64,000 nt of DNA, taken from positions 1,059,356,244 to 1,059,420,243 of the forward strand of contig OY856412.1 of the NCBI GenBank assembly GCA_963693085.1, read 5' to 3'. The stretch is from Alisma plantago-aquatica (taxonomy: Eukaryota > Streptophyta > Magnoliopsida > Alismatales > Alismataceae). The notes beneath the pieces are model-generated. The model made no database searches. It had not been told where the DNA came from and saw only the letters and a program-made list of their open reading frames with translations. Below are positions 31,880 to 43,225 of this stretch, piece by piece. Each line of letters begins with the position of its first letter. Position 1 is the stretch's first letter. The position numbers were made by a program, and so were the translations under genes.

Positions 31880-33241
31880 TCACTGAAAAGACCGAAGGAT
31901 TACATCAATGTCTGGGTCTTTTCCAAGAAAGGGCTCAGCTCCATAATATTTGACCAGTGTCTGCCACTCCAAGGCACCTGTCTTGGTTAAAGCATAAGCC
32001 TCCAAGAAGGTGGGAACACGATCGAAGCGAAAGTGGGCAGCAATGTCTTGGAGTTGGATTGGGGAATACTGAGTATGAGTGAGATCAGGAGATGGTGGAG
32101 GTGGAATTTGATAGTAGTTGTAGGAAGGATTGTATGGGTTTATCATGTCAGGATTAAGGGAATAGGGATACTCATCAGGTTGGTTAAGAGAAAGAGCTTG
32201 CATCCTTTGGTTTAAATAAGTCATGGCATGGTGATTGTAATCTAATTGCCTACTCAGGTGATATTGAGATCCAGCTATGTATGTCAAGGTGTTTGTGATA
32301 GGATCATGGGGTAGGTTGGTAGGAGGAGGTGGTGGAGGTATGTCTTGGGTGGATGTCTCCCCTTCAGTCCTAGCCCTTTTGTGGCCAAAGTCGATTCCCA
32401 TCTTTTCTACCGTATTTTTACTTATCTTTTGGGGTTTTCTATCCCATGTATAACCTAGGTCCTCAATATTTTTCTTAAGAAAATGTTGAGTAATTTGGCA
32501 AACAAAGTCGGCATAAGGTGGATTGCCAGAGAACTCAAGCATATTCTTAAGGATGATACGGATGAAATTTATGGGGATACCTTTTAGAATGGCATAGATA
32601 AGGTACATACGAAAAGTGGGTACTTCAGATTTATTTGCTCTAGGATGGATATTGGTGGCAACAATGAGATTTATGATCCGAGCTTCAGGTTTTAAGTTTA
32701 TGGCATAATAAGTACCCCTATCTTCATGACAAGTGGTATTGGATAGAAAGATGGCTCTTTTGATGTCACTTAAGCTTGTGGTAGTGTCATCTTGAGAGAG
32801 TTTATTTAATGGATTTCCGGTGGTGAGATCAATAAAATCTTTATAGGCTTCTATGTCTATGTTAAGCATGCTAAGAATACCCTCAGTAAAATGGAATCCA
32901 TACCCATTAACCATAGAAGAGAAGGAATCATGGTCAGGATGTGGGGTTAAATTGGCATAGAATTCGTTAACTACTTTTGAGGAGTAGGAATGGAATGAGG
33001 GATTCAGAAAATCAGTCAAATGTTGCACCTCAAAGAGTTCCTCCAGATCAACAATGTTGTGGAAGTCCATGACATCGACTGGCCGTCGTGGAAGAGGAGT
33101 TCTTGAGGATAGCCTGAGGTAGCGATCGCCTGCAGTTGCGTCGTTGAATGGAATGTCGTTGATGAACGGCAGCGCTGGAGAGATTGTCCTTCCTTTCCTT
33201 GCTGCAAGTTGCTTCTTTCCACGCGTTGATGAGGAAGCCAT
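31880..33241 (-). CDS. Env-like ORF / putative plant transposon protein of the SIRE-like element
   Basis: An uninterrupted 453-aa minus-strand frame starts at ATG 33241; an upstream extension would need a non-ATG start. SSKVVNEFYANL, GYGFHFTEGILSML and TFRMYLIYAILKGIPINFI fit the plant transposon-protein domain family (PF20167-like) seen in ORFs downstream of pol in SIRE and Athila elements. A basic patch (KRAR) is followed by a Pro-rich stretch (DIPPPPPPTNLP) and a Tyr/Pro/Asn-rich tail. I see no signal peptide or convincing membrane helix, so 'env-like' is positional only. It lies 3' of the missing pol and 5' of the polypurine tracts and LTR. Preservation of an open frame in an element that has lost gag and pol is notable. 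Confidence 0.75.
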   Translation of the reverse strand: MASSSTRGKKQLAARKGRTISPALPFINDIPFNDATAGDRYLRLSSRTPLPRRPVDVMDFHNIVDLEELFEVQHLTDFLNPSFHSYSSKVVNEFYANLTPHPDHDSFSSMVNGYGFHFTEGILSMLNIDIEAYKDFIDLTTGNPLNKLSQDDTTTSLSDIKRAIFLSNTTCHEDRGTYYAINLKPEARIINLIVATNIHPRANKSEVPTFRMYLIYAILKGIPINFIRIILKNMLEFSGNPPYADFVCQITQHFLKKNIEDLGYTWDRKPQKISKNTVEKMGIDFGHKRARTEGETSTQDIPPPPPPTNLPHDPITNTLTYIAGSQYHLSRQLDYNHHAMTYLNQRMQALSLNQPDEYPYSLNPDMINPYNPSYNYYQIPPPPSPDLTHTQYSPIQLQDIAAHFRFDRVPTFLEAYALTKTGALEWQTLVKYYGAEPFLGKDPDIDVILRSFQ

Positions 33242-33375
33242 CTTGTTGCTGTGAAGTAGAGAAGTAGCAAGCAAAACTTGGATGTAGAGAAGCTAAAGAT
33301 TTGCACAAGGATGCACTAGAGAGGAGCTAGAGAAGTGAGAATGTGAAGTTGTGAAGAAATGGGTCGTTTTGGGCG

Positions 33376-33474
33376 CTATTTATAGCAAAACAGAACCTAT
33401 TTCGGTCGACAATTTGTCGACCGACGACCGCAACGGTTGTTTCTGCAGACGCTCATCTCGATCGTCCAACGGTC
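33376..33474 (-). promoter_or_regulatory. Putative internal promoter for the env-like ORF
   Basis: Minus strand: a TCGGTCGA/TCGACCGA hairpin (33402-33409/33417-33424), a decayed second one near 33453-33474, then GCTATAAATAGC (33387-33376), about 135 bp before the ORF's ATG. It uses the same hairpin motif and TATA type as the element's LTR. A promoter function is inferred. Confidence 0.55.
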
Positions 33475-33528
33475 GAACGAAAACTAGCCGTTACGATATT
33501 TTTTTTATATTTTAATCAGAATATTGCC

Positions 33529-36388
33529 TTTGAAGAAGAACATCCAAGCAATTGGATGGTCCATAGCCGATTTGAGAGGTATCGATCCCTCCATTTGTGT
33601 GCACCGAATCTATCTTGAGGAAGATGCAAGACCAACCCGCCAAATGCAAAGGCGGTTGAACCCAAAGTTGAAAGAGGTGGTGACTCAAGAAGTAGTTAAA
33701 TTGCTTGATGTTGGAATCATCTATCATATTTCTGACAGCACATGGGTGAGCCTCATACAAGTTGTGCCCAAGAAGTGTGGGATCACCGTTGTTGAGAATG
33801 CAGATGGGGAACTAATGTCGGTTAGAGCGCAATCCAAGTGGAAGATGTGTGTGGATTATCGAAAACTCAATGAGAAGACAAAGAAGGATCACTACCCCCT
33901 CCCATTTCTTGATCAAATTCTAGAGAGACTAGCAGGACAGAGCTTCTACTATTTCCTTTATGGATACTTTGGGTATTTCCAAATTGTTGTGCATCCTGCG
34001 GATCAAGAGAAGACGACATTCACTTGCCCGAGTGGCACCTTTGCTTACCAAAGAATGTCATTTGGGTTATGTAATGCTCCGTCTACTTTTCAGAGGTGTG
34101 TGACCTCGATCTTCGCGGATATGCTTGATTCGTCCTTAGAAGTATTCATGGATGACTTCTCGGTTTTTGGCAAGACATTTGATGAGTGTCTGTTACATTT
34201 AGTTGTTGTCCTCGAACGATGTGTGAAAGTCCGACTAGTTTTATCTTGGGAGAAAAGCCACTTCATGGTGCCCGAAGGCATTGTTATAGGCCACCGGGTT
34301 TCTAAAGACGGAATTGAAGTTGACAAGGCCAAAGTGGGTCTCATTTCTACCCTCACCGTTCCTTCCACCGTAAGACATGTCCGGTCTTTCTTGGGACATG
34401 CTGGTTTCTATCGCCGCTTCATAAAAGATTTCAGCAAGATCTCAAGACCTTTGTGCCACTTACTCGAAAAGGATGTTGAGTTTAGTTTTGATGACAAGTG
34501 CATTGAAGCCTTCAATCATTTGAAAGAAAGACTCATTTCTGCTCCGATCATGCAGCCCCCCGACTTCTCTTTGCCATTTGAGATCATGACTGATGCATCC
34601 GATATGGCAGTGGGGGTTGTGTTGGGCCAAAGGATTAGCCGAGTTCCTCATGCCATCTACTACGCGAGCAAGACTCTTGATGAAGCACAAAGAAATTACA
34701 CAACTACCGAAAAAGAGTTGCTTGTCGCAATCTTTGCTCTGGACAAATTCCGCTCATATCTTCTGCAAAACAAAGTTGTGATTTATACGGATCATGCCGC
34801 TCTCAAATATCTCATGTATAAAAAGGATTCGAAGCCGAGGTTGATAAGATGGATTCTATTGCTGCAAGAGTTCGACATCGAGATAGTAGACAAGAAGGGA
34901 GTGGAAAATGGCGCAGCCGATCATCTCTCCCGGATTGATCACCCCTTTGATGAGACAAGGCTGATCAAGGAAACCATGCCGCATGAACAACTCTTCCTCC
35001 TTTCATGTTCTCAAGGGCCATGGTGCCAACACATAGCCAATTTCTTGGCTAGTGGGAGGATACCTAGCACGTAGACAAGGGAGGAGAGCAAAAGACTGTT
35101 TGCCATGGCGAAGAATTATGCATGGGATGACCCTCACCTTTTCAAGTATTGCCCCGATCAGCTTGTAAGAAGATGTGTGCCGGAAGTGGAACAACAAGAC
35201 ATCCTCTCCATGTGCCATTCCGGGATATGTGGAGGACACTTTGGAGGAAAGTGCATAGCTGCCAAGGTTCTTCAGTGTGGTTTTTATTGGCCATCGTTTT
35301 TCAAAGATTCACACGAATTCTGCAAAAGCTGCTTAAAATGTCAGAACGCAGGAAATATCTCCAAAAGAGACATGATGCCTCTATCACCCATTCTTATGGT
35401 AGAGGTATTTGATGTATGGGGAAGTGATTCCATGGGTCCTTTCCCTCCTTCATTTGGGTATATCTACATCTTAGTTGTCGTTGACTATGTGTTGAAATAG
35501 ATAGAAGCTATTCCGACTCGGACGAATGACCACAAGGTGGTTTGCGATTTTGTGAAATCAAACATCTTCAGTCGTTTCGGACTTCCAAGAGCCATGATAA
35601 GTGACGGGGGAAGTCACTTCATCCACCGCACCTTTGAGAGATTTCTCAAGAAACATGGAGTGAACCATAGAGTAGCCACTCCGTATCATCCTCAAACAAG
35701 TTTCCAGGTTGAGTTGGCCAATCGGGAAATAAAGTTCATTTTAGAGAAAACAGTAAGACCGGACCGCAAGGATTGATCTCTCCGTCTAAATGAGGCTTTA
35801 TGGACATATCGGACGGCATTCAAAGCCCCGATTGGCACCACACCATTCAAGTTAGTCTACGCGAAAAGCTGCCACCTACCGGTAGAGATGCAACATAAGG
35901 CGTTGTGGGCCTTAAAGAATATGAACTTTGATGGTGAAAAGGCCGCAATGAAAAGGAAATTCCAACTCAATGAGCTAGAGGAAAGGCGCCACGAGGCGTT
36001 TGAGTTGTCAAAGAGTTACAAGGAGAGAACAAAGTTCCTCCATGACAAGATGATTAGGAAGGACTTTGAGCCCGGAAAATGGGTATGGCTATACAACTCG
36101 AGAATGAAGTTCTTTCCTGGAAAACTCCGGTCTAGATGGGAAGGACGCTATCTTGTCAAGAAAGTATACCCATCAGGGGTCGTGGTCATTTGTGAGAAAG
36201 AAGGTGCGAAGGAATTTGCCGTCAATGGGCAAAGGTTGAAATCCGTTGTTAATGTCGGCCCGGACAAGGGAAATCAAAGTTTTGATATCGTCATGCTTGT
36301 GGAGGAACAATCGGATGAAGAAGAGTGCTTGGATGAAGATGAGAAAGGAATCTACTACAAGGATCTATTGAAGGTTCCAAAGAAGTGA
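33529..36388 (+). pseudogene. pol: Athila-type Ty3/gypsy pol (RT-RNase H-integrase), truncated copy
   Basis: One frame runs from a truncated RT N-terminus to a natural stop at 36388, with nonsense codons at 35072 (TAG), 35498 (TAG) and 35774 (TGA). The RT shows [26 protein letters not shown] and FMDDFSVFG. Motif A reads FLYGYFGYF, so the catalytic Asp of FLDGYSGY is now Tyr. RNase H ([25 protein letters not shown]) and integrase ([32 protein letters not shown]) follow. Compared with the minus-strand copy, the first two stops are TGG to TAG changes; the third is present in both copies. Gag, protease and the 5' LTR are missing. Confidence 0.92.
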
Positions 36389-36695
36389 CAGAGATCTACA
36401 ATCAATAAGCCCGGCTGAAGGCGTAAAATTTAGCACTAGTGGGAGGCAACCCACGTGGTTTGAGATTCTCGAACCTTACTTTTTGATACTTTTGTTTTTA
36501 TTTACACAAACACACATGCACACTTGTGCTTGATAGTTTTCTTTTGAGTTTTGATGCTATGGCAGGTGATAGACAAGAAAGAGAGAGAGTATAGAAGTTA
36601 ATCATGGTCGTTTAGTCAGATATGTGGCCAAAGAACAAATAAAATAGAAGTGCAAGTTTTGAAGTTAGAAAACTGAGGAGACAACCCCAACACGG
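36389..36695. other. Athila spacer between pol and ORF2
   Basis: Non-coding. It contains GTGGGAGGCAACCCACGTGG (about 36439), found in the same place in the minus-strand copy. Confidence 0.6.
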
Positions 36696-37100
36696 CTGTG
36701 GAGCTCGACCACGACCGTGGTGTATGTAGCCAACCACGACCGTGACCTCCAGACACGGCCGTGGTTTTATTGTAACAAGATTGGCCAAGTCTACAGGGTT
36801 TTTAGAACAATGACCACGACCGTGGCCACCTGCCACGGCCGTGTTGAAGAAGCCTGGCCACGACGGTGGTCCTCACCACGGTCGTGAGAATATTTGCATC
36901 AAGTTGGCCGAACTTACAGTGTTTTTGGACGAATGGCCACGGCCGTGGCCAACTGCCACGGCCGTGGCCAACTGCCACGGCCGTGTTCCACTGCCACGAC
37001 CGTGGCAAGGTCAAACTGCGGCGTTCTCCATCGACAACACGACCGTGGCACCCGCCATGGCCGTGCTACCCAACCCTGGCCACGACCGTGGCCGAGCCCG
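36696..37100. repeat. CCACGRCCGTGG palindrome array, plus-strand Athila spacer
   Basis: About 17 copies of a 12-bp palindrome (CCACGGCCGTGG, CCACGACCGTGG and one-base variants), many in pairs about 7 bp apart (for example GGCCACC TG between two motifs near 36812-36842). The array ends just before a TATA-like AAATATAAG (37110-37118). Confidence 0.95.
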
Positions 37101-37530
37101 GTTCAGCCAAAAAAATATAAGTTTTAAACGTCCAAAACCGACCCCCACCCTCATTTCTTCGTCTTCCACCTTGAGAAAACGACCGTGGCGGCAGAGTGCG
37201 ACCACGAGCTTCCCCAATCTCCACCTCTAACCCCCAAAAAACCCCCGTTTGGCCTCCAATCAATACCAAATCGATCCCCAGCCATCCCTCTACCATTTCC
37301 ACCGCCTATTCTTCCCCAATCGCTCCTCCATCTCCACATCCATTTCCACATCTGCCCCACAGCCACCTCCACCAAAACTCCACAAAAACCCTTCACTTTT
37401 CGCCTAAATCCACCACAAATCACATTTCCACCATCCATATACCACCATCCTTCCATTCTATACCCAAAACCACATCCATATCACCTTCTCCACCAAAATT
37501 CGAAAATCACCTCCACCTCCACAATCCACC
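37101..37530 (+). promoter_or_regulatory. TATA-like box and C-rich leader before Athila ORF2
   Basis: AAATATAAG near 37110 lies about 20 bp after the palindrome array. It is followed by about 400 bp of C-rich, CCACC-rich leader without a gene signature, then the ORF2 ATG at 37531. The same order occurs inverted at 42770-42364. An internal promoter is inferred. Confidence 0.45.
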
Positions 37531-38913
37531 ATGAAAAAGATTGGAAAATCCATAACCAAGGGGACCAACATCCTCACCGGAGGTAGGCGGCGTTCTAAAA
37601 ACGCCTCCTCCGATGTATCTATGCCTTCCCACACCCCTTCGCCAACCACATCCGCCTACCAATCCCTACGCCGCTCAAAATCCGTGAGTGGATCCCACAC
37701 TCGCTCGTCCGATAGCCACCACATCACCGACGCTACGTACGAGGGGGAAGAAGAAGAAGAGGAATCTGTGGGGGTTGATTTGGACAACCTCATTGATGAG
37801 ATCGAGCCGGTGGCCGCGAAAAGAAATCAAAAATCTAAAGCGGCACCGTCCTCATCCCGACTACCACCGAAGCCTACACCAGCCCGCCACTCGACGTCTC
37901 AAGTGACGGCGAGGCGTGGTGTGCAGCCGCAACCCTCGCGGCAACTACAGCAAGATGAGGAGCAGTCGGCCCACTGGTATAACTTGGATACTAGCTCGGG
38001 GTCTCAGTCCTACATGATGGAGGAAGAAGATGGTGACAGCGAGGAGGATGAGGTAGAGCTTGAGCCTGAGGAAGATGATGTTCTGGCACAGCTGGAGGCA
38101 GATAGAGAAAAATCCTTGGGCAAGGCACCAGCAGGAGTATCTTATGGCCGAGGATAAAGGCAAAGGAAAGTCAATCTCATCTACCCGGAATGCATGACAA
38201 GGCGAGTCGTCGCCTCTAGGTACGGTAGTGAGAAGACCATTGATGATCTTGGGATCAAAGAAATAGTGAAAACATGCTTGAAGAGGATAGGGTTGTGGAG
38301 TATTCTTTTCACACCCCAACCTGCATATCTCGCTTTGACCCGAGAGTTCTTTGCCACAATTGAAAGGACAAAAGCGAGAGGGTGTGATGCAATCAAATTC
38401 GCCATAATGAGAAATGTGCACACCCTCACTTCTACTGACCTGAACGGTATCTTTGCCGCTAGTCCTGAAGAAGCCGTGAAGTTGGATGACGGCTTGTTAG
38501 AGAAAGATGTCAGTTTTGACTATGCACATTATTGGAAGAGCTTAACGGGCAGTGAGGATTACAATGCAGGTAGATCAAAAACCGCTGCCATAAGCAACCC
38601 ACCGATGCGTTACGTGCAGAAGGTTTTGGCAAACACGATTGTGGGGAGATACAACAACCAAGGCAGCATTTCTCAAAAGGATATGTTTGTCTTGATCGCA
38701 ATGCACCACAAGAGGTATATAGACTTGGGAGTACTGCTAATCGATCATTTGAAGTCCGTACCCTACAAGAGCACAAAGTCATTTGTTATGGGAGGGTTCG
38801 TGACTTCAATTGCACTAGCATTAGGTTATGATCTCTCTGGGTTACAGGACGCATGTGAGGCAGATTTTGTTGACCTCAGCTACTTGATGTGCTCGCACAC
38901 TATTAAAATGAAG
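37531..38913 (+). pseudogene. Athila ORF2 (env-like, ATHILA ORF-1 family), truncated
   Basis: ATG at 37531 (MKKIGKSITKGTN). The first half is low-complexity: Ser/Thr-rich with acidic runs (EGEEEEEES, EEEDGDSEEDEVELEPEEDD). A TAA at 38155 (CAA in the other copy) breaks the frame. The second half (MTRRVVASRYGSEKT, ALTREFFATIERT, LIDHLKSVPYKSTKSFVMGG) matches the conserved globular domain of Athila ORFs downstream of pol. Homology to the minus copy stops at 38913, where unrelated sequence replaces the C-terminus. Function is unproven; the env-like label is positional. Confidence 0.85.
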
Positions 38914-38995
38914 TATGCTCCAACTCAATCTCTCTACAAAACTTAAAACATAATTGTCCTCAAGTATGCTCCAACTCAATCTCTCTACAAAACTT
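38911..38995. repeat. 34-bp duplication at the Athila break point
   Basis: AAGTATGCTCCAACTCAATC plus 14 further bases occurs at 38911-38944 and 38962-38995, separated by 17 bp, exactly where homology to the other Athila copy ends. Confidence 0.9.
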
Positions 38996-40340
38996 CTACA
39001 AAAAGAAATGACATATGCAATGTAAAGATGATTATTGCAGAATGGGATCAAAGATGACTGAGTTCATGCATTTCACCTCTCTCTCCTACTTTCACAATCA
39101 AATCATGAAAAGAGCACAAAGCACATGAACTTCAAATATAGCGCATAGAATATACAAGTTATCCATATTTCTTTCATTAAGTTCCGGGTAAACCGTTTCA
39201 TGGTGGCGTTAATCAAGAATGACTAGGAGTGTTGTTTCACATTCATGCGTTCACTCTTATATTTCAAATCATACCAAAAGACCCAGGTGGCTACGGAAAA
39301 GGGCAAAATGAGCAAAGTTTGATGTTTCCTAGCTCAATGGGTATGAAAGTGGAAGAAAGGGTTGCGGTAAGACTTTTGGAGTGTTTTTACACACTCATCT
39401 TTTCTTTATTTGAATGCTCTTAAACAGGAGCATCCTTTTATTTTGTTTTTGCTTTTCTTTTTCTCTTCTTTTCTTTCTTGCCCTTGGTGTAGATAGGGCA
39501 TATGGTGGATAGAGTGAAGCGGGGAGGTAGAGATGTGGCCACCCCAAACTTTTGGAGGTGGCCAAGGTTGATTATGTGCACCAGGGCATCTTTTTATGAG
39601 GCGAAGGGGTATGAAGATGGTGGAAGAAGAGTCGGGTCAAAGAGGGGTCATTGGTATGATTTTCCACATAAGACGTCCTGCATGAAAGTTAATCTAATAC
39701 TTCATCCTAGATATCACACCACATGAATGAACAAGATGAAATTGATATATCAAACAAGTGATTCCACAAACACTAAGCATTCAAAGCTTGCTCAAATTCA
39801 CAATTCAGCCAAATCAATCACAATCATAAGAGAGGTGATGCACATGTAAAAAGTCAAACATTGATACCACTTAGCAATAAAGCATGACATTTCACTGGCA
39901 CTAGTCAAAGGTCGTCATTTTTACTCAAAACAATAGAGATTGGGTCAAAACATACTTTTTACACAAGAAATCTCAAATTTGGGCAAAATTGGCCAAAATG
40001 GTGCCAATTTGCACTAATTCACATCTAAACCTACTTTAGAGGAATTTAAAGCATAAAGCAGCAAATCCTACTTAAAATGCACAAGAGACTACAAAAGCTA
40101 CATGAAGATTTGATGCATGGCATGGAAAAGCAAAAATTTTGAAAAATTACACAAAAATGCAAGAAGTCAACTACATGCCATGCAAAGATGCAATGAAAAG
40201 AACAAAAACAATAAAACTAAACTAGATGGCAGAGGTGGAACAAAATGATAAAATGAGAGAGACAGGGTGGTGCATACCGCCCTACCCACCCCAAATTTTA
40301 GAATCATGTTGTCCTCAGCATGAAACTATAGCTTAGGGGA
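38996..40340. other. Spacer between the inverted Athila copies
   Basis: No gene. Read on the minus strand, AAATTTGGGGTGGG (about 40300-40287) follows the ORF2 end and resembles the purine-rich sequence after Athila ORFs. A second AGTTTGGGGTGG lies near 39551-39540. It is probably 3' untranslated Athila sequence, but no 3' LTR is recognisable. Confidence 0.45.
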
Positions 40341-40349
40341 GATAGGGGA

Positions 40350-42363
40350 AGTGTCATGGCTGCGGTGGCTGGTCTGGCATCTACGGAGGATCTGGAGGAG
40401 CTGAGGATGGGACTGAGCCTGATGGAGGATGCTGATAATAATGCCCCCAGTAGTCGTCCTGGGGTGGAGGGTACGTCTTTGGATATCCAGCCAAATCACC
40501 CCAAAAATCTGCACCTCATTCGGGGTTTCGTGCTGCTTGGGCGTGGTTGTAGTGATACAGGTGGTTGATCTGATGGTGCATCTGTTGTTGATCTTACCAC
40601 ATGTACTGCTGGATAAGCTGCATGTCACCTTGGGTCTTCTGAATACTCTCAAGGTGCGTCTGGATGGTTGCCAAGTCATAGGCGTTCCCTGAGGGTGGTT
40701 GCAGCTGGGATGTCCCCTCATCCCTCCTTGTTCTTCGGGGCTGCCTTTGTTCTTCCTCTTCCTGTCCCTGCCCTTGCACATTAGATTCAGCTACATCTTC
40801 CTGTGTGGCAGTGGTTGTCCTTGTATATGTCTCTCTCGGGTGTTCTTGCTGCCATATTAGTAATTTCTCTCTCAACCTGTGGGCAGGTCCCAACACGGAT
40901 AGCAGGGGCTCCGCGTGCTATGGCAGCTCTAGTTCAAAGTCCGGCACACTAGTAGTGAGATAAATCATTCTTTTGTTCTTCATTTTAATAGTGTGCGAGC
41001 GCATCAAGTAGCTGAGGTCAACAAAATCTGCCTCACATGCGTCTTGTAACCCAAAGAGATCATAACCTAATGCTAGAGCAATTGAAGTCACGAACCCTCC
41101 CATAACAAATGGCTTTGTGCTCTTATAGGGTACAGACTTCAAATGATCGATTAGCAGTACTCCCAGGTCTATATACCTCTTGTGGTGCATAGCGATCAAG
41201 ACAAACATATCCTTTTGAGAAATGCTGCCTTGGTTGTCGTATCTCCCCACAATCGTGTTTGCCAAGACCTTCTACACGTAGCGCATTAGTGGGTTGCTTA
41301 TGGCAGCGGTTTTTGATCTACCCGCACTGTAATCCTCACTGCCCGTTAAGCTCTTCCAATAATGTGCATAGTCAAAACTCACCTCTTTCTCTAACAAGCC
41401 GTCATCCAACTTCACGGCTTCTTCAGGACTAGCGGCAAAGATATCGTTCAGTTCAGTAGAAGTGAGGGTGTGCACATTGCCCATTATGGCGAATTTGATT
41501 GCATCACACCCTCTCGCTTTTGTCCTTTCAATTGTGGCAAAGAACTCTCGGGTCAAAGCGAGATATGCAGGTTCGGGTGTGAAAAGAATACTCCACAATC
41601 CTATCCTCTTCAAGCCTGTTTCCACTATTTCTTTGATCCCAAGATCATCAATGGTCTTCTCACTACCATACCTAGATGCGACGACTCGCCTTGTCATGCA
41701 TTCCGGGTAGATGAGATTGACTTTCCTTTGCCTTTGTCCTCGGCCATAAGATACTCCTGTTGGTGCCTTGCTCAAGGATTTTTCTCTACCCGCCTCCAGC
41801 TGTGCCAGAACATCATCTTCCTCAGGCTCAAGCTCTACCTCATCCTCCTCGCTGTCACCATCTTCTTCCTTCATCATGTAGGGCTGAGACCCCGAGCTAG
41901 TATCCAAGTTATACCAGTGGGCCGACTGCTCCTCATCTTGCTGTAGTTGCCGCGAGGGTTGCGGCTGCACACCACGCCTCGCCGTCACCTGAGACGTCGA
42001 GTGGCGGGTTGGTGTAGGCTTCGGTGGTAGTCGGGATGAGGACGGTGCCGCTTTAGATTTTTGATTTCTTTTCGCGGTCACCGGCTCGATCTCATCAATG
42101 AGGTTGTCCAAATCAACCCCGACGGATTCCTCCTCTTCTTCTTCTTCCCCCTCGTACGTAGCGTCAGTGACGTGGTGGCCATCGGACGAGCGAGTGTGGG
42201 ATCCACTCACAGATTGTGAGCGGCGTAGGGATTGGTAGGCGGATGTGGTTGGCGAAGGGGTGTGGGAAGGCATGGATACATCGGAGGAGGCGTTTTTGGA
42301 AAGTCGCCTCCCTCCGGTGAGGATGTTGGTCCCCTTGGTTATGGCTTTTCCAATCTTTTTCAT
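40350..42363 (-). pseudogene. Athila ORF2 (env-like, ATHILA ORF-1 family), longer copy
   Basis: ATG at 42363 (MKKIGKAITKGTN), with the same low-complexity acidic N-half and globular C-half as the plus copy but extending further. After the point where the plus copy is cut it continues through KNKRMIYLTTSVPDFELELP, a Gln/Glu/Arg-rich stretch and a Pro/Tyr-rich tail. Stops occur at 41272 (CAG to TAG against the plus copy), 40918 and 40594, with more in the tail. The N-terminal 800 nt, and the plus-copy position of the 38155 stop, are open here. Confidence 0.85.
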
Positions 42364-43225
42364 GGTGGATTGTGGAGGTGGAGGTGATTTTTGAATTTTG
42401 GTGGAGAAGGTGATATGGATGTGGTTTTGGGTATAGAATGGAAGGATGGTGGTATATGGATGGTGGAAATGTGATTTGTGGTGGATTTGGGCGAAAAGTG
42501 AAGGGTTTTTGTGGAGTTTTGGTGGAGGTGGCTGTTGGGCAGATGTGGAGATGGATGTGGAGATGGAGGAGCGATTGGGGAAGAATAGGTGGTGGACATG
42601 GTAGAGGGATGGCTGGGGATCGATTTGGTATTGATTGGAGGCCAAACGGGGGTGTTTTTAGGGGTTAGAGGTGGAGATTGGGGAATCTCGTGGTCGCACT
42701 CTGCCGCCACGGTCGTTTTCTCAAGATGGAAGACGAAGAAATGAGGGTGGGGGTCGGTTTTGGACGTTTAAAACTTATATTTTTTTGGCTGAACCGGGCT
42801 CGGCCACGGTCGTGGCAGGTGGCCACAGTCGTGGCCAGGGTTGGGTAGCACGGTCGTGGCGGGTGCCACGGTCGTGTTGTCGATGGAGAACACCCCAGTT
42901 TGACCTCGCCACGATCGTGGCAGTGTGCCACGGTCGTGGTCCTTCCTTTTCAACACGGCCGTGGCAGTTGGCCACGGCCGTGGCCATTCATCCAAAAACA
43001 TTGTAAGTTCGGCCAACTTGATGCAAATATTTCCACGGCCGTAGTGAGGACCACCGTCGTGGCCAGGCTTCTTCAACACGATCGTGGCAGGTGGCCACGG
43101 TCGTGGTCATTCTTCTAAAAACCCTGTAGACTTGGCCAATCTTGTTGCAATAAAACCACGGCCGTGTCTGGAGGTCACGGTCGTGGTTGGCCACATACAC
43201 CACGGTCGTGGTCGAGCTCCACGGC
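42364..43225. repeat. CCACGRCCGTGG palindrome array and leader, minus-strand Athila spacer
   Basis: The inverted counterpart of 36696-37530. About 16 palindromes lie at 42800-43222; a TATA-like box read on the minus strand (AAATATAAG, about 42785-42777) and the C-rich leader follow. Copy number and some motifs differ from the plus copy (for example an added motif near 42822), so the array changes by gain and loss of units. Confidence 0.93.

Larger units (their letters stand above)
24716..33510 (-). mobile_element. SIRE-like copia element, 3' half only, with intact env-like ORF
   Basis: Read on the minus strand: an env-like ORF (33241-31880), a 3' untranslated region split by the insertion at 26594-31743, several polypurine tracts, and a 1.42-kb LTR (26137-24716) running from TGTTGGC to CAAACA. 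Gag, pol and the 5' LTR are missing because the sequence joins an Athila fragment at about 33511-33528. The LTR belongs to a different family from the one at 755 but has the same plan: four hairpins, TATA at the same distance, polypurine tract in the same context. Confidence 0.75.

Noticed and set aside
36612..37302. Many short frames with HGRG/PRPW repeats on both strands
   Set aside because: They are translations of the CCACGRCCGTGG palindrome array, which reads similarly in all frames.
37185..37586. Pro/Ser/Thr-rich frames of 112-133 codons before Athila ORF2
   Set aside because: C-rich leader translated in several frames. The ATG at 37531 continues into conserved ORF2 sequence and is the better start.
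41462..41946. Plus-strand frames of 82 and 158 codons
   Set aside because: Antisense shadows of the minus-strand Athila ORF2; equivalent shadows occur opposite the plus copy at 37945-38429.
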